From contig JAJKFL010000012.1 in assembly GCA_021186555.1 (NCBI GenBank), forward strand, positions 2,455,244 to 2,519,243: 64,000 bases of DNA, read 5' to 3'. The notes under the pieces are model-generated. The model saw nothing but the letters and a program-made list of their open reading frames with translations, was not told where the DNA came from and ran no database searches. Positions 1-12,400 of this stretch are shown in pieces; the first letter of the stretch is position 1; each line of letters starts with the position of its first letter. The translations under genes were made by a program, and so were the position numbers. This DNA comes from Reticulitermes speratus (Eukaryota > Arthropoda > Insecta > Blattodea > Rhinotermitidae).

Positions 1-246
1 GGAATTTTCCCCATGCAGTGACTTTATGTGTTCTGTATGACATAATAAACAGTTACTGGCTATTTTTGTAAGCAGCATTAACCATTTTGTCTTTTTAATG
101 GAAATGCTCTGTGTTTTCTTTGAGGTAGGAACTATATTGTCTGGATTATTTAGATGTGCTTTAGGTTGCAAAAGGTTAAAAACTTCTGCTGATTGTGTAA
201 AATAGGTTGGAAGTTTGTTGCATTCCTGAGAGTTTTGTAACGAAGA
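1..246 (-). other. 3' UTR of the GalNAc-T gene (probably incomplete)
   Basis: Sequence just downstream of the stop codon on the minus strand. No AATAAA is present on this strand. A variant ATTAAA lies at 99-94, about 150 bases after the stop, and is the only poly(A) signal candidate I see. The transcript end may lie outside the window. Confidence 0.45.
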
Positions 247-420
247 TCAGGTGATATTAACAGGATGGTTGTCCTGAGCCTGGAGCTCAACAGTGAAGTC
301 CCACTGCTGTGACATGGCTCCACGACGGCAGTCGGACAGCCTTACTTCTGATGTGATGCCTGATTCCAGACACTGTCCAGATGATAACAGTACAACAGCC
401 CGTCCATGACGGCTCCATTT
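247..420 (-). CDS. Pgant2: GalNAc-T exon 14: lectin gamma repeat and C-terminus
   Basis: Encodes 57 residues plus TGA (249-247). The acceptor is TTGTCTATAG at 430-421, followed by AAA TGG in phase 0, which matches the phase-0 end of exon 13. Motifs: GQCLESG (gamma-repeat CL motif), EVRLSDC, then SQQWDFT, the terminal QxW motif typical of GALNT2-type lectin domains. An in-frame TAG lies within the acceptor itself, so the exon cannot extend further upstream. Confidence 0.88.
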   Translation of the reverse strand, partial: KWSRHGRAVVLLSSGQCLESGITSEVRLSDCRRGAMSQQWDFTVELQAQDNHPVNIT

Positions 421-3400
421 CTATAGACAATGAATAACACTCCTATAGACAGTGCATGACATTTCCACTATTAGACAGATGACATTGACATTTCTCAATA
501 CATACGGCTTCACCCGCAAACGTAATCAATTCAGGTTTGCTAACAATCAAATGTAAGCGGAAAACATGGATGTCTTATGTAAAGGGTTTAAGGTTAATTT
601 CCCGACTGAACTTGACTGATGGACTGGATGTCTGCGTTAAGACAGTAGCACTACTGCTTCACATCTGCAAGGTCCCATGTTCAACTCTCAGCCTGGACAC
701 CAGTTACCCTGAGTATCATTTCTTGCGATTGTCCTTCAACTATGTAGCCAAACGTCAGGATAATGCTGCCAATTAGATCATGACTGCTTGCTTCCAAGCC
801 CTTTCTATTTCATTGTTCACTAATTGTCCTGTCATTCAGTGACGTAGGTGAGCTGCCGAGAGCATCTTTAAATAAACCAGGTGTGCATAAGGTTTATAAA
901 CATAAGGATTCGGGTCTTTGGGATGTAACGTTTGCTTGAGTGTGTTTCAAATTAATATAGTGCCATCCTCTTCAGGGGTGGAGAGGTCCCAGAAGAACTA
1001 CAACTGGCTGCTAATGTTCTGTGGACACACTGAAGGTTCCACTGCTGCCAGCATTTAGATCCCTCGGCTTACTTGATCACTACGTGTCAGTTGCACAGCA
1101 ACATCCACTGACCCACAACTTCACAGCATGCTGTAACTCAGTGTCACATGCTAAGATCAGGGAGGTCAAGTGATACTTCTTTAATCTGCTGGCTGTGCCT
1201 TGTAGATCACTGATGTAACAGATCATCTGTAGTATGTTTATATCGTCTCAAAATCTACTTTCCAGTGATCGCCACCTCCGTGGTCAGTGGGTCCATGGAG
1301 CCTTGATACACAGTCATTTGCAGAGGTTAGGTGCCGACAGTGGGTCTGTGGGGCCTTGATACACAGTCATTTGGAGAGGTTAGGTGCCGACAGTGGGTCT
1401 GTGGGGCCTTGATACACAGTCATTTGGAGGGGTTAGGTGCCGACTGGGTCCGTGGGGCCTTGATACACAATCATTGCAAAGGTTAGGTGCCGACAGTGGG
1501 TCTGTGGGGCCTTGATACACAGTCATTTGCAGAGGTTAGGTGCCGACGGTGGGTCTGTGGGGCCTTGATACACAGTCATTTGGAGAGGTTAGGTGCCGAC
1601 AGTGGGTCCGTAGGGGCCTTGATACACAATCATTTGGAGAGGTTAGGTGCCGACATTGGGTCCATGGGGCCTTGATAGACAGTCATTTGCAGGGGTTAGG
1701 TGCCATTACTAAAGAATTTCAGGATGGTGAATATCGAGTCCATCCACTTATCATCCCCCTTGTCTTGAGTACATACACTTCACCTACTCTTTCTCATTCT
1801 TCTCCTCCTTACTCTTCTCCTTACCCTCCTATTTCTCTTTCACCATCCCTTCCTCTTCTCCTCCTTATCCTTCTTTTGTCTCCTCCTCATTTTCCTTCTC
1901 CCTTCTTTGCACTTTGTGTGTGTTGCCTAGCAATGAAGCTTCTCCATCTACTCTCTCTCCCTTTCCATGCCTCCTCCTCCTTGTGCATGACATCTTACAT
2001 AACCTGTTGTTTCCATCTTGACCTTAGTCTTTCTCTGTGGCATGATCCGTTCAGCTATGTGTTCAAAATCTGATTTGATGTTCCACCCTTGTGATGTGTT
2101 CATGACGTTGCCACAGGAGGACAATGTTCAAGTAGAGGGAAGGTTGCCAGGGTGAAGTGCAGTAGGGGATGAGTCTCTGGCTCACTGTCAAACTACTTGA
2201 GAGGGTCTGACAAGAACGCTGGACATTGTCAGCTAACAAGGGTACAGCGAAGCTGTGACAGCATTTTTGAACCTAACCTTGAAACTTGATCCACTGACCT
2301 CAAGCCACAAACAGACAGTACATTTCAGGATTACAAAACAGTTTTCTGTTACTAACTAGGATGTTCATGAATATTGTATTTGTCTCCAACGCCAAACAAA
2401 CAAAGAAATGTACCTACCAGTGAGACAGCCTGACCTTGTTGTTCAAATCAATGTGACTGACTGCCACCTGTTGGCAACATGAACATAGTATTACCAAAAT
2501 GCCATGCCATTTCAGTCCATGTGGAATTTCAGATAGACAAAGTGGTACTGGGACAGGTTCTTTATTCAAGTACTTCAGTTTTCCCCTGTCAGTACCATAT
2601 TTGTTCTTCTATCACTGATGCTATATAATCCCAGCAAGTGACAGCATCATTACATTACCACACACACACCATATAAGTTTTAAGCTCCAACAAATTTCAT
2701 GTGAATATGACAAGCTGATGTAATCTGTGGGCATTTTATTAAGTTTGTTTTTGTATGAAATTCTGTGGTTTGTGAGGTACTCACCTGCTGATATGACAGT
2801 GCACATGATTCCAGTACTGGGTACTTGGCTTTATCGTGGGTTGTGAGACACAACTCCCTGTGCTGGATGCTTGCAGTACGCACATTAAATGCCCAGGAAT
2901 GCTGTGAAGGTTCAGATTCATTGCACTCGGCCAGTTTCACCTCTGAACTACCCTGTTGTGACTGCAGGCACAGTGAACCTTGCTTAAGTTGTCCAAATGC
3001 TGAGTTCTCTTCATTTGGCAACCTTTAACATTATTGTACTGTTATTTTACAATGCCATGTTCACTGTATTTGCAACTGAATCTAAGACAAGATGATATAC
3101 CACGTACAAGCTGTGTTGCCAGATGTGTAGTGTACAGTATTTGAATGAGGTCCTTACAGCAGTGTTGCTGAGGATGCAGGTCTTCTCAGACATGACACTG
3201 TGTCGCTGCGTTGGTGGTTCATAACACCCATATCCCTCCACCTCCAGTAGGTCAAGCCTTTGAAGATGAAGGCGACACATTCTTTAGAAGTGTTTGGAAT
3301 CACTTAGCCATCAACACAGTGTCACATCCTGGGTGACGAGACCTTTGAATGTGATTGAAGGCAGTGTGATTGGTTTTCATTTTTACTGTATTGAACTTTA

Positions 3401-6400
3401 TTATGGAAAGTAAGATTAAAATTAAAAGGGGGTGCACGTTAATGACCATTGCACTGTGACCATCTCTGGTGTGTTGTGCTCTCTCTTTAGAAGCTTGCGG
3501 TTTGAATGAAATGCAGTACTTTGTTTAATGCAACTCCACTTATTCTTAACTTTGGCATGAGATTGATGTGAGTGGTCAGCTTCACATCTCAGCCGCATTA
3601 CCCCCAAGGAAAGTGTCCCCAGTACCCTTAATAAAATTTAAATAAGAGGGATGCAGTTTCCTTGTGGTTCTCAGTTGCAAATATACAGAATTCAAATTTC
3701 ACCAATTGGCATAATTCTTGATAAATACACAGTCCTCTCGAAAATTATTACAGAGCTAGTTGGTAATTAAACTTATCTGTGTAATTAACCTGAGTTTTAT
3801 TTAAAGGTACAGTTCATACTGTCTGGTAGACACACTTCGTCTTGTACAGGATTTCAGATCCTCACAGCGGTGTTCATTAGGATTTGATTCTTCTGGGATG
3901 TGGTGCTGTGTCTGTGGTTAAGTCGTTTGTGACATTTCAAAGGATCATGCCACCTTGATCTTCAAAGGTAATCAGTCTGTGAAGAAAAAAAAAAAATTAC
4001 CCTGAAAGATGTTGGCGACACAATCCTTCAAAATGTCAGGAACCACTTACCCAGTGACACAACACTGCATCTCAGAAAACTCAAACCCTTACAGTCTGTC
4101 TCCATTATAAAACCGATCAGTTAATGCTGTACAGGAAAATAATCGCCGTTTGTTCTGAGATCCACACAAAACACATAAATACACTCCGTACCCGCAGTAA
4201 ACACACTCCGTCTCAGTTATACAAACCAGTCAGTTAATGCTGTACAGTGAAATAATCGCTGTTTGTTCTGAGATCCACACAAAACACATAAATACAGTCC
4301 GTACCCGCAGTAAACACACTCCGTCTCAGTTATACAAACCAGTCAGTTAATGCTGTACAGGAAATAATCGCTGTTTGTTCTGAGATCCACACAAAACACA
4401 TAAATACACTCCGTACCACGCAGTAAACACACTCCGTCTCAGTTATACAAACCAGTCAGTTAATGCTGTACAGTGAAATAATCGCTGTTTGTTCTGAGAT
4501 CCACACAAAACACATAAATACAGTCCGTACCGCGCACTAAACACACTCCGTCTCAGTTATACAAACCAGTCAGTTAATGTTGTACAGGAAATAATCGCTG
4601 TTTGTTCTGAGATCACACAAAACACAAAATACGTGTCCGTACGCGGAGTTAAACGCTACTCGTCTAGTTTATACACCAGTCAGTTAATTCTGTTACAGTG
4701 AAATAATTCGCTGCTTTTGTTCTAGGTTCCACAACAAAACACTAATAAGTCCGTACTCGCGAAGTAATACACTCGTCTCAGTTATACAAACCAGTCAGTT
4801 AATGCTGTACAGGAAAATAATCGCCGTTTGTTCTGAGAGCAATACAAAACACATAAATTCACAGTGTGGGCAGAACGTGGAATGATTGAATGTTAAACCT
4901 GGCGGTACTTGTTACTGTGGCTGAAGTGACTGATACTCACTTGAGCTCAGGAAATATATTTTCGATATACCACTGGAAAGGTTTGCATTCTAGCTGACTC
5001 TTTACTTCTAGCTGTTCCTGTAAGCTGCAAAGGAAAACAGTCTGTATCATATTATGCAGTACTTTCTTGTCTAGGAGATTGTTTAATGACATTGTATCAC
5101 ACGAATATGTCATGAAGACATCAAATAAGTTGAATGGATGATTTTGTCCAAAACTCAACAAATTTTGGCTGTGTTCAGAAATGGAACAAAATTCTATTTA
5201 TAAATTCTATTTATAAGAAAAACTGTGCATTGCAACAGCACTGTAATTGCTCTGCACTGACCTACGTTACTTACCACCACATAACATGCAAGTCACGCAA
5301 ACCACTGTCAAATGTGATCAAATGAATGTGTTATTTAATTATGCTGTCAATTGCTGAGATTATAGAGCATCAGTGATAGATGAATGAATATCCATTCAAT
5401 ATGCAGCATTGTTGGAGCGATACTAACAGGGGAAAACTGAAGTACGGAGTACTTGGAGCAGTTCCTGTCCCATTCCCACTTTGTCCACCACAAATCTCAC
5501 AAGGATTAGCGTTCTTGTGGAGGTATAGCACCATTGCCTCTTAACCCTTCAACGCACCATTATTGCACGAGTGCATTTTATGGTAAATTAAATTTAAGAG
5601 TTGTCCATCCTGTGTAGTAGTTGGAATTTAAACCTAACCATCACTGAAAGGTTCATGCTTGGCACTAGATAGAGATGAGTGATTAGTGTAAAGTCCTGGC
5701 TGGTTTAGCCCCAGGCAAAGAGTACTAGTACTCACTGGACAGTGAGCTAGATAGACCCACAGCTGGCCTAGAAATGGTGACAAGAAGAAAAATCTGCACC
5801 CCAACGCAAATGAAACTCTGGTACCCCAGTTATCCAACTCATATCCCAGTCTGTTTCTCCTCATATCATATTACCAATAATATTGTGTTTCAGCTGCTGT
5901 TTACCTGCCTGCATCCAAGGCCCTGGCATTTGGCTCAGACTCATAAAAGAACCTCTTATGGTCACCGAGCCAGACCTCTGCCACCCTCTTGGCATTCCTG
6001 TAACAGCAGAATTCGAGGCAGGGAGTGATTGTCATCCCAGCAGATGAGGGATGTGGTGGCAGGCCACATCACCAGCTTAGGTAAGCCTTATCGGCCACAC
6101 ATATTTATCACTGTGAGTGTGAGACTGTTCAACTGCAATCAAGTATATGACACGTGTTCTGTGATTTTAAACTAAGATTAAGGTCTTCTGATGTGCGACA
6201 CTTTGTAGTTTGGTGGTTACCAACATTTCAGAGGAATCTTCTGCCTCCATCTACTCTGCTATCTTCATTGATGTGGCAGTACTTTCCTCTGCAGCATTAA
6301 TTCCAAGCCACCAAACTACACATCATTGCATTGCATTGCAGAGGCCCATAAACTTCATACTGACCATCACGCACCCCAGATGTCACACTTACAGGCCTTA

Positions 6401-9400
6401 GAAATATATTTTGTCCAATAAACAAGTTATTTCAAGCATGCAAACTCGACTCTTACCTCAAATACGTGTTGGCATTGCCGCTGGGGAATGTGTATGGGTG
6501 TCTCTTTCGAAACACGTGTCCAACCCTACTGCAGGGCACCACCTCGACCTTTCCCCCACACAGCCAGCTCTTTAGTGAAATTTCTGTTACAATAAGCAAC
6601 ATTTTAATTGACTGGGATGTCATTATGAAAGAAGGTTACTTTATTTCTAATGATTACAAGGCATGCTGCAATTCAAGTTCCTTGGTATGGTAATAACAAA
6701 TGTAATAATTAGTGAATTCTCCTATACTAGACCACTGTGACAAACCTTTAGAACTGTTGATTACTTCACACCAACAAATGCACCAAACCAAGTTTTGTCA
6801 TTGATTTCTTTATTAAAAGATTACCCCAATAAAGAAATCAATGACAAAACTTGGTTTGGTGCATTTGTTGGTGTGAAGTAATCAATTGTGTAAAAATGCA
6901 CGGTGAATATAGTGTGAAATTCTTTAGAACTGTGTCTTGTAATGTTTGTGTCAGATTATACGAACAGTGAGATTTATCAGTTAGCCATGTTGTCTTACCT
7001 AAATTTTCCACTCCCCAAATCTGTAATCCTGAGTCAAACATTCCAAGCCTCTGAAACCAATCCCTGGACACTAAGAACAGCCCACCTGCAATGGCAGGAC
7101 TCCTGCAAACATTGAAATTTTGAGTACAAAACCAGCTTATGTAAAAATACATCTTTCATTACAAACTTAAGTCATAGCTAAAGAAAATCAGAATTATAGT
7201 GTCCATCGCTCAGGAAAATGGTTACTGACTTGTCATATGTGGGTTAACTGAGAGCCGAGATGTAGTCTACATGTTCAGTTCAGCAACCATCAGCTTTTCA
7301 ATGAAGAATGTATGCTATAGAGTTTAACAGTGTTAATAATCAGCTACCAATGAATCCACTTGTCTGCTATCATGATGAAAAAATAAGATATGCCCATGGA
7401 AAAATCTTTGAATTTTTCTGCTGGTATGAACTGCCACCCTGTGGCTCTATCTCACTACAGATGCAGAACTAAATGATACCTTCTGTGCACATTATATGCT
7501 GTTTAGGAGATTGTGCTTTGTGCGCTGTGTGACAGTACGTAGCCTGGTACAGAACAAGTAGTGAATACAGTGACATGGGTGTGTGTGATTTGATGGTGGA
7601 GAAATGTCTGGCGAACTGAGACAACATTAGCAACTCACAGAAAGGGTTCTGTTGGATCATTGTGCTGTGCCTTCTGCTTGCTGCTCAGTGGGATCCATTT
7701 AAAGTGGAGGCTCCAATCAAATCCTGTGACAGAGAAATTGTTTTGTGTCAAAACATAACACCAATCACGCATTTGCTTGGTGCCCCCCCCCCCCCCCCCA
7801 CTGCCTCTCCCTCCCCAGATTCACAAGTGAAGCTTAGACAACAAAGTCGTGAAAGTATTACCCTCATCCATTAAATTAACGCTTAATTTGCTCTAAGAAT
7901 GAAGAAATGACTGATCAAAGAGGCCCTGCAGTAGCGTATGAATACTGTGGCAGCCCTTCTTGTTCCGGCACGTGGCCGGTTCTTACATAATGCTAAATTT
8001 AAGTAGGGAACATCAGAATAGGTTACACACAGAAACAGTTGACTAGACTGCCGTACCTCCCTTGAGCTGTGATGAGGATGAGCGGTACTGGAACGTGTCC
8101 ACGTCTATCACGTCAATGACTGGACTTGCCACAGTCAGTGGGTCCTGCAACAAGACTGGTGCAGTGTTACACTGTTGATACTGTCAGTGGGTCCTGCAAC
8201 AAGACTGGTGCAGTGTTACACTGTTGATACAGTCAGTGGGTCCTGCAACAAGACTGGTGCAGTGTTACACTGTTGATACAGTCAGTGGGTCCTGCAACAA
8301 GACTGGTGCAGTGTTACACTGTTGATACAGTCAGTGGGTCCTGCAACAAGACTGGTGCAGTGTTACACTGTTGATACAGTCAGTGGGTCCTGCAAAAGAC
8401 TGGTGTAGTGTTACACTGTTGATACTGTCAGTGGGTCCTGCAACAAGACTGGTGCAGTGTTACACTGTTGATACAGTCAGTGGGTCCTGCAACAAGACTG
8501 GTGCAGTGTTACACTGTTGATACAGTCAGTGGGTCCTGCAACAAGACTGGTGCAGTGTTACACTGTTGATACAGTCAGTGGGTCCTGCAACAAGACTGGT
8601 GCAGTGTTACACTGTTGATACAGTCAGTGGGTCCTGCAACAAGACTGGTGCAGTGTTACACTGTTGATACAGTCAGTGGGTCCTGCAACAAGACTGGTGC
8701 AGTGTTACACTGTTGATACAGTCAGTGGGTCCTGCAACAAGACTGGGGCAGTGTTACACTGTTGATACAGTCAGTGGGTCCTGCAACAAGACTGGTGCAG
8801 TGTTACACTGTTGATACAGTCAGTGGGTCCTGCAACAAGACTGGTGCAGTGTTACACTGTTGATACTGTCAGTGGGTCCTGCAACAAGACTGGTGCAGTG
8901 TTACACTGTTGATACTGTCAGTGGGTCCTGCAACAAGACTGGTGCAGTGTTACACTGTTGATACTGTCAGTGGGTCCTGCAACAAGACTGGGGCAGTGTT
9001 ACACTGTTGATACAGTCAGTGGGTCCTGCAACAAGACTGGGGCAGTGTTACACTGTTGATACAGTCAGTGGGTCCTGCAACAAGACTGGGGCAGTGTTAC
9101 ACTGTTGATACAGTCAGTGGGTCCTGCAACAAGACTGGGGCAGTGTTACACTGTTGATACAGTCAGTGGGTCCTGCAACAAGACTGGGGCAGTGTTACAC
9201 TGTTGATACAGTCAGTGGGTCCTGCAACAAGACTGGGGCAGTGTTACACTGTTGATACAGTCAGTGGGTCCTGCAACAAGACTGGGGCAGTGTTACACTG
9301 TTGATACAGTCAGTGGGTCCTGCAACAAGACTGGGGCAGTGTTACACTGTTGATACAGTCAATGGGTCCTGCAACAAGACTGGGGCAGTGTTACACTGTT

Positions 9401-12400
9401 GATACAGTCAGTGGGTCCTGCAACAAGACTGGTGCAGTGTTACACTGTTGATACAGTCAGTGGGTCCTGCAACAAGACTGGGGCAGTGTTACACTGTTGA
9501 TACAGTCAGTGGGTCCTGCAACAAGACTGGGGCAGTGTTACACTGTTGATACAGTCAGTGGGTCCTGCAACAAGACTGGGGCAGTGTTACACTGTTGATA
9601 CAGTCAGTGGGTCCTGCAACAAGACTGGTGCAGTGTTACACTGTTGATACAGTCAGTGGGTCCTGCAACAAGACTGGTGCAGTGTTACACTGTTGATACT
9701 GTCAGTGGGTCCTGCAACAAGACTGGGGCAGTGTTACACTGTTGATACAGTCAGTGGGTCCTGCAACAAGACTGGTGCAGTGTTACACTGTTGATACTGT
9801 CAGTGGGTCCTGCAACAAGACTGGGGCAGTGTTACACTGTTGATACAGTCAGTGGGTCCTGCAACAAGACTGGTGCAGTGTTACACTGTTGATACAGTCA
9901 GTGGGTCCTGCAACAAGACTGGGGCAGTGTTACACTGTTGATACAGTCAGTGGGTCCTGCAACAAGACTGGTGCAGTGTTACACTGTTGATACAGTCAGT
10001 GGGTCCTGCAACAAGACTGGTGCAGTGTTACACTGTTGATACAGTCAGTGGGTCCTGCAACAAGACTGGTGCAGTGTTACACTGTTGATACTGTCTGTGG
10101 GTCCTGCAACAAGACTGGGGCAGTGTTACACTGTTGATACTGTCAGTGGGTCCTGCAACAAGACTGGGGCAGTGTTACACTGTTGATACAGTCAGTGGGT
10201 CCTGCAACAAGACTGGTGCAGTGTTACACTGTTGATACAGTCAGTGGGTCCTGCAACAAGACTGGTGCAGTGTTACACTGTTGATACAGTTGATACAGAT
10301 ACAAATTAGAGGGAGTAATATTTAGGTAAGAGTGGTCCAGTGGAGACCCATGGGTCCAGCTATGTGGCCCATAAACACTTTCTGTAATAAGGGCACTGTA
10401 TGGAATACATGTCAAGAAATCGGTCTGCTATATCCTTAGGTGTACAAGTGTCATAGCATTCAGACTGTACTGTAACAACGTTACTCATGACCTTCCATTT
10501 GTGGGCCATAAGTAGGCTGACCGTAATGCCTTGAGACAAAAACGGGACGGGGACGGGGGGTTTTCATAAAGAGTAGGACATTTAAAAAAAAGGTTTTATT
10601 ACATAAAAATATTGAACTCACAATAATTCTTCACAGAACCGCGCAAGTGTTGCCAACACGTATTTTTTTTTTCTCTGAATAATTCATTGACTTTAAAGTT
10701 ACACTGTTTATTCAATTGGCAATTGTCGATCTCGATCAACGCGCCTCTACCGACGGTTACACGAATGACTGGTACCTACAGTAGCAGCCATTGATGCAAA
10801 CTTGATTATAGGTTATGATTGACCGATATTTAAGCATATTTTAAAGTTTTTATAAAAAAACGGGACAAAAGTGTCATTTTTATTAAAACAACGAGACGGC
10901 CGGGACATAGCAAAAAAAACGGTACTGTCCCGTTCAAAACGGGATGTATGTTGAGCCTAGCCATAATTTTGAAGATGCCGGGCTGTGCTGGCTAAGTATT
11001 GTTAATAGTACTTATTGAAGATTGTACAGGACAGTGTTTGGTGGTTGGTTTTGGTTAAAAATTGTGGAAATAATTTTCCTGTCTTTCATGACTCGTTACC
11101 CTTTGTTAGAGGCTTTTAGCCTTCTTTATCTCGTCCCTCTTATGATCTTCTGGACCGCCCATGTCTCTTGATCATTATGAAGAATGTAATGCAGCGCGCA
11201 GCGCACACTCAGGCTCACCTTGCTTACGCTGTCCAGTAGAGGCTCCAGCCAACCCACATTGACTTCACAGTGGCTGTCGAGGAACATTAGCACGTCTCCC
11301 TGAGCCTCTAGCGCCCCCGGATGCGAGATTTGATTAGACCTGTGGGGTCAGACAAGCTTACAGTGCCACAACTGCCAAGATCTCTTTAAATATTAAGAAT
11401 ATTGTCATTTTAACCCTTCACAGCCGGGCCTCGGTGCACTGTACGGACCTTTAATTCTTCACATGCTGTCGGCCTCGGTGCATCGTAGGTCTTGGATACA
11501 TTTAAGGGTATTAGAAATTAAAAATACATCCGTTCTGGGCTGTGGTTGGAATTTGAACCCCAGCGTCGCCGAAGGGTTAAAAAATAAGTGTACTGAGGGG
11601 ACGGTGACAGCCACAACAAAGCGTAGCATGACAATACGTAACATTGCTGTGCGTGTTGTGCTGTGTTTACCTTGCCTTGCCTGGTTTCTGATGACTCGCA
11701 CTTTGGGGAGGGATGAGAGGACTGATCCGTCTTGCTCTGGAACAGAACGCAGAGAACTGTGTCATTGACTGTTGCAAACAGAACGCAGAGAACAGTGTCA
11801 TTGACTGTTGCAAACAGAACGCAGAGACTGTGCAATTGACTGTTGCAAACAGAACGCAGAGAACTGTGTCATTGACTGTTGCAAACAGAACGCAGAGACT
11901 GTGCAATTGACTGTTGCAAACAGAACGCAGAGAACTGTGTCATTGACTGTTGCAAACAGAACGCAGAGACTGTGCAATTGACTGTTGCAAACAGAACGCA
12001 GAGAACTGTGTCATTGACTGTTGCAAACAGAACGCAGAGACTGTGCATGACTGTTGCAAACAGAACGCAGAGACTGTGCAATTGACTGTTGCAAACAGAA
12101 CGCAGAGAACTGTGTCATTGACTGTTGCAAACAGAACGCAGAGACTGTGCAATTGACTGTTGCAAACAGAACGCAGAGAACTGTGTCATTGACTGTTGCA
12201 AACAGAACGCAGAGAACTGTGTCATTGACTGTTACAAACAGAACGCAGAGAACTGTGTCATTGACTGTTGCAAACAGAACGCAGAGAACTGTGTCATTGA
12301 CTGGTTGCAAACAGAACGCAGAGAACTGTGTCATTGACTGGACTACACTCAAGACAGACTGTTGCAAACAGAACGCAGAGAACTGTGTCATTGACTGGAC

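Noticed and set aside
8145..10290. CRISPR array
   Set aside because: Repeat units are contiguous with no unique spacers, and the context is a eukaryotic intron; the same holds for all other arrays here.
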